The notes below the pieces were generated by a model. The model was not told the DNA's origin and did no database searches. It was given only the letters and a program-made list of their open reading frames with translations. The translations under genes were made by a program, and so were the position numbers. A stretch of 64,000 nucleotides of DNA, taken from positions 1-64,000 of the forward strand of contig JBDWSF010000024.1 of assembly GCA_039985655.1 (NCBI GenBank), given 5' to 3'. The DNA is from Postechiella sp039985655 (GTDB lineage: Bacteria > Bacteroidota > Bacteroidia > Flavobacteriales > Flavobacteriaceae). Numbering within the stretch: position 1 is the stretch's first letter; the number at the start of each line of letters is the position of its first letter. This document shows positions 60,516-64,000 of this stretch, in pieces.

Positions 60516-61727
60516 TTATAAAGTGGTTAGATACCAAAGGCTAAATCCTATTAGGAAAACAATACCTAAAACACTTAAAATGTGCATTTTTGTTGAAGGA
60601 TGCCAATCTTTTGGCGTGTGTTTACTAGAAATTAATTTGTAATTTACGATGGCATAAAAAGGAGCAGTAATAAACGACAATATGGTGGCTATTTCTATTA
60701 GTAAACCCATTTCTGAAGCAAAAAGTATAAAAATACCAATGGTGCCTATGGCTAAAAGTGCAATCCAAAACGAATAGTTTAACGTTAATTTTTTAAATAG
60801 GAGAGATGTTGTTTTTGCCATAACTCTAGGCGAAGCATCAAGTGTTGTTAATGTGGTGCTAAACATGGTTGTAAAAGCTGCAATGCCAATAATTACGTAA
60901 GTCCAACTGCCTAAACTTGTCGTGTACATATTTATAAGTTGGCTAGCAAATTTACCTGCTGAATTACTAAATGTTTCGCCGCTATTAAACATAACAAGGG
61001 CTCCTAAAAGTAAAAAGCCAATTCCTAAAACGATGGTACTTAAATAACCGATGTTAAAATCGAAAAGTGCAGATTTTGGAGTGAAATTTTTCTGGTCTTT
61101 TTTCTTCTCTATAGCCCATAACGAATGCCAAACGGAAACATCTAAAGGCGCAGGCATCCATCCCATAAAGGCAATTAAAAATCCGATTTCTAAACTATTA
61201 TCTGGTAATCTTTGAATAAACGAAACTGGTGAAGAATTATTTACCAATGCCATTGTTAATGCAATAACAGTACTTATTGCCAATGTGATAATAATAATTT
61301 TCATTAGTCTGTCGAGGAGCTTGTATTTTCCGAAAATAAGCAGAGATATACAAATGGCAAGAATGATAACCGTCCAAGTTGTAATGCTAAAAAAATCACC
61401 AAATAAAGATGATGCTAACCCAGCAGTAACAATAGTCACAGCTGTTTGTATGGTAAACATAGTAGCGACGTTTAAAACAAAATAGATCCCTAAGATGCCT
61501 TTGCCTAGTTTTTTATAACCGTCTAATAGGCTTTCTCCTGTGGCAGCAGCATAACGTGGACCATATTGAAAAAATGGATATTTAAAAAGGTTGACAACTA
61601 AAAGTGCCCAAAGTAAACCCAAACCAAAATCGGCACCAGCTCTTGTAGACTGCACTAAATGTGAAACACCAATGGCTGCTCCAGCAAATAATAAACCAGG
61701 CCCAAGGTTCTTTAATTTTGTTATCAC
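60516..61727 (-). CDS. NRAMP-family metal transporter, divergent
   Basis: A 403-aa membrane protein with about eleven helices. It clearly belongs to the NRAMP family (LGPGLLFAGAAIGVS at the N-terminus, FGKYKLLDRLMK, TTLDASPRVMAK), but the first metal-binding motif DPGN is replaced by GVSH (residues 20-23) and the second, MPH, by MPA (GWMPAPLD). Both motifs supply metal ligands in Mn/Fe transporters, so the substrate could be Mg2+, another ion or unknown. It overlaps the sigma factor gene by 4 bases. Confidence 0.87.
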   Translation of the reverse strand: MITKLKNLGPGLLFAGAAIGVSHLVQSTRAGADFGLGLLWALLVVNLFKYPFFQYGPRYAAATGESLLDGYKKLGKGILGIYFVLNVATMFTIQTAVTIVTAGLASSLFGDFFSITTWTVIILAICISLLIFGKYKLLDRLMKIIIITLAISTVIALTMALVNNSSPVSFIQRLPDNSLEIGFLIAFMGWMPAPLDVSVWHSLWAIEKKKDQKNFTPKSALFDFNIGYLSTIVLGIGFLLLGALVMFNSGETFSNSAGKFASQLINMYTTSLGSWTYVIIGIAAFTTMFSTTLTTLDASPRVMAKTTSLLFKKLTLNYSFWIALLAIGTIGIFILFASEMGLLIEIATILSFITAPFYAIVNYKLISSKHTPKDWHPSTKMHILSVLGIVFLIGFSLWYLTTL

Positions 61728-62272
61728 GTTGTTTTTTGAATAATGTCTGCTAATAATTTTTTAGCTCTCAAAAGTTTTACTTTTATATTGTTTATTGGAG
61801 CGTTTAACTCAGTAGAAATTTCTTTATAGCTTAATTCTTGAAAATAGCGAAGGTTAATAACTTCTTGGTAATGTGGTTTTAGCTTTTTTATATCTCGAAG
61901 TAGTTTTGCTAAGTGTTGTTCTGTTATTAATTTGTCTTCAGCGGTTGGCGATTCGTCTAAAATTTGATAAACAGATTTATCATCATTTGAGATGATTTGA
62001 GAAATAGAATTCTTTGATTTTCTAAGTAAATCAATATGAATGTTTTTAGATATGGTTATTAGCCATGTTTTAAATTTGAATTTCTCGTCAAAAGATTCAA
62101 TTCGATCAAAGGCTCTCGAAAATGTTCGAATAGTAATGTCTTCGGCATCATTTTCGTTTTTAATACGCTTTAATTGAAACCCAAATACATCATCCCAATA
62201 TAAATCTAACAGAAAGTTAAATGCTTTTTGGTCGTTTTGTTTAGCGCGTAAAATAGCTTCTTCTATTTCCAA
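61724..62272 (-). CDS. ECF-type RNA polymerase sigma factor
   Basis: A 182-aa sigma factor with region 2 (AFNFLLDLYWDDVFGFQLKR, NENDAEDITIRTFSRAF) and region 4 (YQEVINLRYFQELSYKEI, INNIKVKLLRAKK). It has no added domain, and no gene for an anti-sigma factor is adjacent. It overlaps the NRAMP-like gene downstream by 4 bases and the glycosyltransferase gene upstream by 10, so the three are tightly coupled. I recall the same order in other Flavobacteriaceae. Its regulon is unknown. Confidence 0.92.
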   Translation of the reverse strand: MEIEEAILRAKQNDQKAFNFLLDLYWDDVFGFQLKRIKNENDAEDITIRTFSRAFDRIESFDEKFKFKTWLITISKNIHIDLLRKSKNSISQIISNDDKSVYQILDESPTAEDKLITEQHLAKLLRDIKKLKPHYQEVINLRYFQELSYKEISTELNAPINNIKVKLLRAKKLLADIIQKTT

Positions 62273-63375
62273 TGTTCTGGTTTTGAAATAAGATTCCTTA
62301 TAAAGATAACTAATTGAAAAGTAATCAAAAAGATTTCTAAAAAAGGAATAAAAATAATGAGGTCGTTTTCGTTGAGTTTTTTAGCAGAAATACCATAGAT
62401 CATATATTGAATAACAAGTCGAAGTAAAAGCAATGTTAAAACAATTTGCCAATTGAAATTTAACACCAATAAAATAGCAGCTAAAACCCAAAATAAAAGG
62501 TTAGTTGCGTAAATTATAGATAATAAATATTTATGCACAGGTTTATAATGTTTTGCCGTAGACACATGACGACGTTTTTGTGTTATCCATGTTTTAAACG
62601 TCTTTTTTGGAGTAGATGTTGTAAAACTGTTTTTAGAAAAGCTAAGTGCTGTATTTTTTTGTGTAGCGGCTTCATTTATAAATAAATCGTCGTCTCCCGA
62701 TTTAATTTTCATATGCCCCATAAAACCTTTAGCATCAAAAAATTGCTTTTTTGTATATGCTAAATTTCGACCAACACCCATGTATGGTATGCCCGATTTT
62801 GCAAACGAAAAATATTGAATGGCAGTGACTAAGGTTTCAAAACGGATTAACTTATTTAAAAATGAATTTTTAATTTTTGAATAGCCCCCGTAGCCCAAAA
62901 CGATACTTTTTTCTGTATCGAACAGCGAACACATTTCCGAAATCCAACTTCGCGAAGCAGGCTTGCAATCGGCATCTGTAAAAAGTAAGTAATCGTGCTT
63001 AGCTGCTTTTATACCTAAAGTTAATGCGTATTTTTTATTTCCCCAAAAAGCTTCGTTGCTTTTTACATCAACTATTTTTATGTTTGCATGCTTATTAGCA
63101 AATGTTTGCATAACCTCTAAAGTATCATCAGAAGATGCATCATTAATTAAAACAATTTCAAAATTAGAATAGGCTTGAGAAAGTATTGTTGGTAAAAATG
63201 ATTTTAGGTTTTCAGATTCGTTTTTTGCACAGATAATTACCGAAACAGCTGGTGTTTTAGCAATTTGTTTTGTGGATTTTATAAAGGCAAATTTGCCAAA
63301 AAGAAAAACGTGACATATAACTTGAATAATAACGACGCCAGCAAATGCACAGCATACAAAATCAAGAATGCTCAT
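62263..63375 (-). CDS. Family 2 glycosyltransferase, membrane-bound
   Basis: A 370-aa protein with an N-terminal membrane segment (about 5-27) and two or three C-terminal helices (about 285-360). The GT-A core shows SVIICAKNESENLK, LINDASSDDT, FTDADCKPASR with the metal-binding DxD, and GDDDLFINEA, which resembles the ED(x)D catalytic region. QKRRHVSTAKHYK matches the acceptor-helix QxxRW-type motif in changed form. The product is unknown. It overlaps the sigma factor gene by 10 bases. Confidence 0.9.
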   Translation of the reverse strand: MSILDFVCCAFAGVVIIQVICHVFLFGKFAFIKSTKQIAKTPAVSVIICAKNESENLKSFLPTILSQAYSNFEIVLINDASSDDTLEVMQTFANKHANIKIVDVKSNEAFWGNKKYALTLGIKAAKHDYLLFTDADCKPASRSWISEMCSLFDTEKSIVLGYGGYSKIKNSFLNKLIRFETLVTAIQYFSFAKSGIPYMGVGRNLAYTKKQFFDAKGFMGHMKIKSGDDDLFINEAATQKNTALSFSKNSFTTSTPKKTFKTWITQKRRHVSTAKHYKPVHKYLLSIIYATNLLFWVLAAILLVLNFNWQIVLTLLLLRLVIQYMIYGISAKKLNENDLIIFIPFLEIFLITFQLVIFIRNLISKPEHWK

Positions 63376-63381
63376 ATATTT

Positions 63382-63585
63382 TTACGAATGTTGAGGTTCG
63401 TTACAGTCGGCATATTGATCTGGAGTTTTTCCACAAAAACCACAAGATTCTCCGCTTTTATTTAACATTGGGTTTTGGCTTGCGCAAGTTCCAGCAAATT
63501 TGCCATCTTTTTTAGCCCAGATTTTTATTGCAATTCCTGCAACGCCTAACCCTAGTAAAACAATAGTTATTAAAAGAAGTTTCAT
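63382..63585 (-). CDS. Small membrane or secreted protein with CxxC motif
   Basis: A 67-aa protein: an N-terminal membrane segment (about 1-24), then GTCASQNPMLNKSGESCGFCGKTPDQY, with three cysteines including CGFC. The family is one I know only as flavobacterial small membrane proteins of unknown function; the CGFCG could bind metal or form a disulfide. It precedes the glycosyltransferase by 6 bases and probably begins the operon. Confidence 0.8.
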   Translation of the reverse strand: MKLLLITIVLLGLGVAGIAIKIWAKKDGKFAGTCASQNPMLNKSGESCGFCGKTPDQYADCNEPQHS

Positions 63586-63686
63586 CTCTGTCTTAGATTA
63601 TTAGTTTTTTTATTAGACGTTTTTTGATTCATTTAATTTCAAAATGAACTATTTTTTTACTTAACGTCTTTAATGATTAATCCCTG

Positions 63687-63694
63687 CAAAGATA
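63687..63694 (-). promoter_or_regulatory. Candidate -7 box for the minus-strand operon starting at 63585
   Basis: The minus strand reads TATCTTTG, a full match, about 102 bases from the start of the first gene. No TTG at the expected distance. Confidence 0.3.
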
Positions 63695-63736
63695 TGATTT
63701 TAGCTTAAAAGAGGGGTGTGTTGGCGGTTGAAATTG

Positions 63737-63750
63737 TGACCAAAAGGTCA
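63737..63750. promoter_or_regulatory. Perfect palindrome upstream of the aquaporin gene
   Basis: TGACC-aaaa-GGTCA at 63737-63750, a perfect 14-base palindrome with the shape of a dimer-binding operator, about 66 bases before aqpZ. Confidence 0.4.
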
Positions 63751-63815
63751 TTTTGTGTCCAATTGATAATTACTTTGTACATTTAAAATATCTAACCATT
63801 TAAAATTAATTAATC

Positions 63816-64000
63816 ATGAAAAAATTATTTGCAGAATTCTTTGGTACGTTTTGGCTTGTTTTTGGAGGTTGTGGAAGTGCTGTGTTTGCAGCAGGTTTTC
63901 CAGAACTCGGGATTGGCTTTGTTGGTGTTGCTTTAGCTTTTGGTTTAACTGTGTTAACGATGGCTTATGCTGTTGGGCATATTTCTGGCGGGCATTTTAA
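63816..64000 (+). CDS. aqpZ: Aquaporin Z, N-terminal part (cut by window edge)
   Basis: The 61 complete codons visible encode MKKLFAEFFGTFWLVFGGCG, then the second helix (FVGVALAFGLTVLTMAYAVG) and GHISGGHF just before the expected NPA motif, as in the N-terminal half of AqpZ. Aquaporin Z is a tetrameric water channel of the inner membrane. The 3' part is outside the window. A palindrome at 63737 lies upstream and might control it. Confidence 0.92.
   Translation, partial: MKKLFAEFFGTFWLVFGGCGSAVFAAGFPELGIGFVGVALAFGLTVLTMAYAVGHISGGHF

Overview
The window is a stretch of chromosome from a member of the Bacteroidota, most likely the family Flavobacteriaceae. The DNA is AT-rich. Several upstream regions carry the Bacteroidota -7 box (TAnnTTTG), some with a TTG about 20 bases further upstream. 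Two secreted proteins end in type IX secretion (T9SS) sorting domains and a T9SS plug protein is encoded. There is a complete Na+-pumping NADH:quinone oxidoreductase (Na+-NQR) operon, a kynurenine-degradation cluster and several lineage-typical small families. I see no prophage, CRISPR array, conjugative region or intact transposase. This is mostly ordinary core chromosome with small decayed or repetitive insertions between genes.

Layout. 1-130: the 3' end of a 5S rRNA and its terminator, so an rRNA operon lies just upstream. 131-2475: a MITE-like element, then a DEAD-box RNA helicase with two small genes behind it. 2502-8967 (mostly minus strand): EF-hand protein, GH105 hydrolase with a DUF3500 protein, DinB-like protein, an ECF sigma factor with its YCII/DGPF partner, and a TPR protein. 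9160-12348: acetyltransferase, FRG-domain protein and a methyltransferase gene broken by an in-frame stop. 12421-19406: pruA, an NRDE protein with a translationally overlapping partner, a CotH-type T9SS cargo protein, apaG and the T9SS plug protein. 19571-27998: nqrABCDEF, two small genes and apbE, the flavin transferase that matures NqrB and NqrC. 28016-35620: metabolic and small genes (map, gpmI, M48 peptidase, two acetyltransferases), a GxxExxY gene between inverted repeats, tRNA-Gly(TCC) and tatA.

35713-41556: a TPR/histidine kinase/receiver hybrid, an O-methyltransferase and a LytS/LytTR two-component pair. 41573-46554: the kynurenine block (nbaC, SDR, kmo, PH-like protein, kynU), interrupted by a decayed GIY-YIG nuclease gene between palindromic repeats. 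46670-53173: ferredoxin-like protein, methyltransferase, a PNGase F-like T9SS cargo protein, a nitroreductase/HxlR divergent pair and msrA. 53343-58538: a cysteine-free relative of the C4 zinc-ribbon coiled-coil proteins, a NIF3 protein, lpxK and a second hybrid kinase paralogous to the one at 35713. 58589-63585: a tightly packed minus-strand run (small membrane protein, glycosyltransferase, sigma factor, NRAMP-like transporter, lipA, gap). 63816-64000: the start of an aquaporin gene cut by the window edge.

The most notable signals are: two face-to-face promoters that overlap almost perfectly between the HxlR regulator and the nitroreductase, bracketed by an 11-bp inverted repeat; a GxxExxY gene flanked by inverted repeats that also appears to supply the start codon of the next gene; a methyltransferase split by one in-frame TAA; a GIY-YIG pseudogene between palindromes; and several dispersed palindromic repeat families, one inside the nqr operon. 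None of these amounts to a clearly new system by sequence reading alone.
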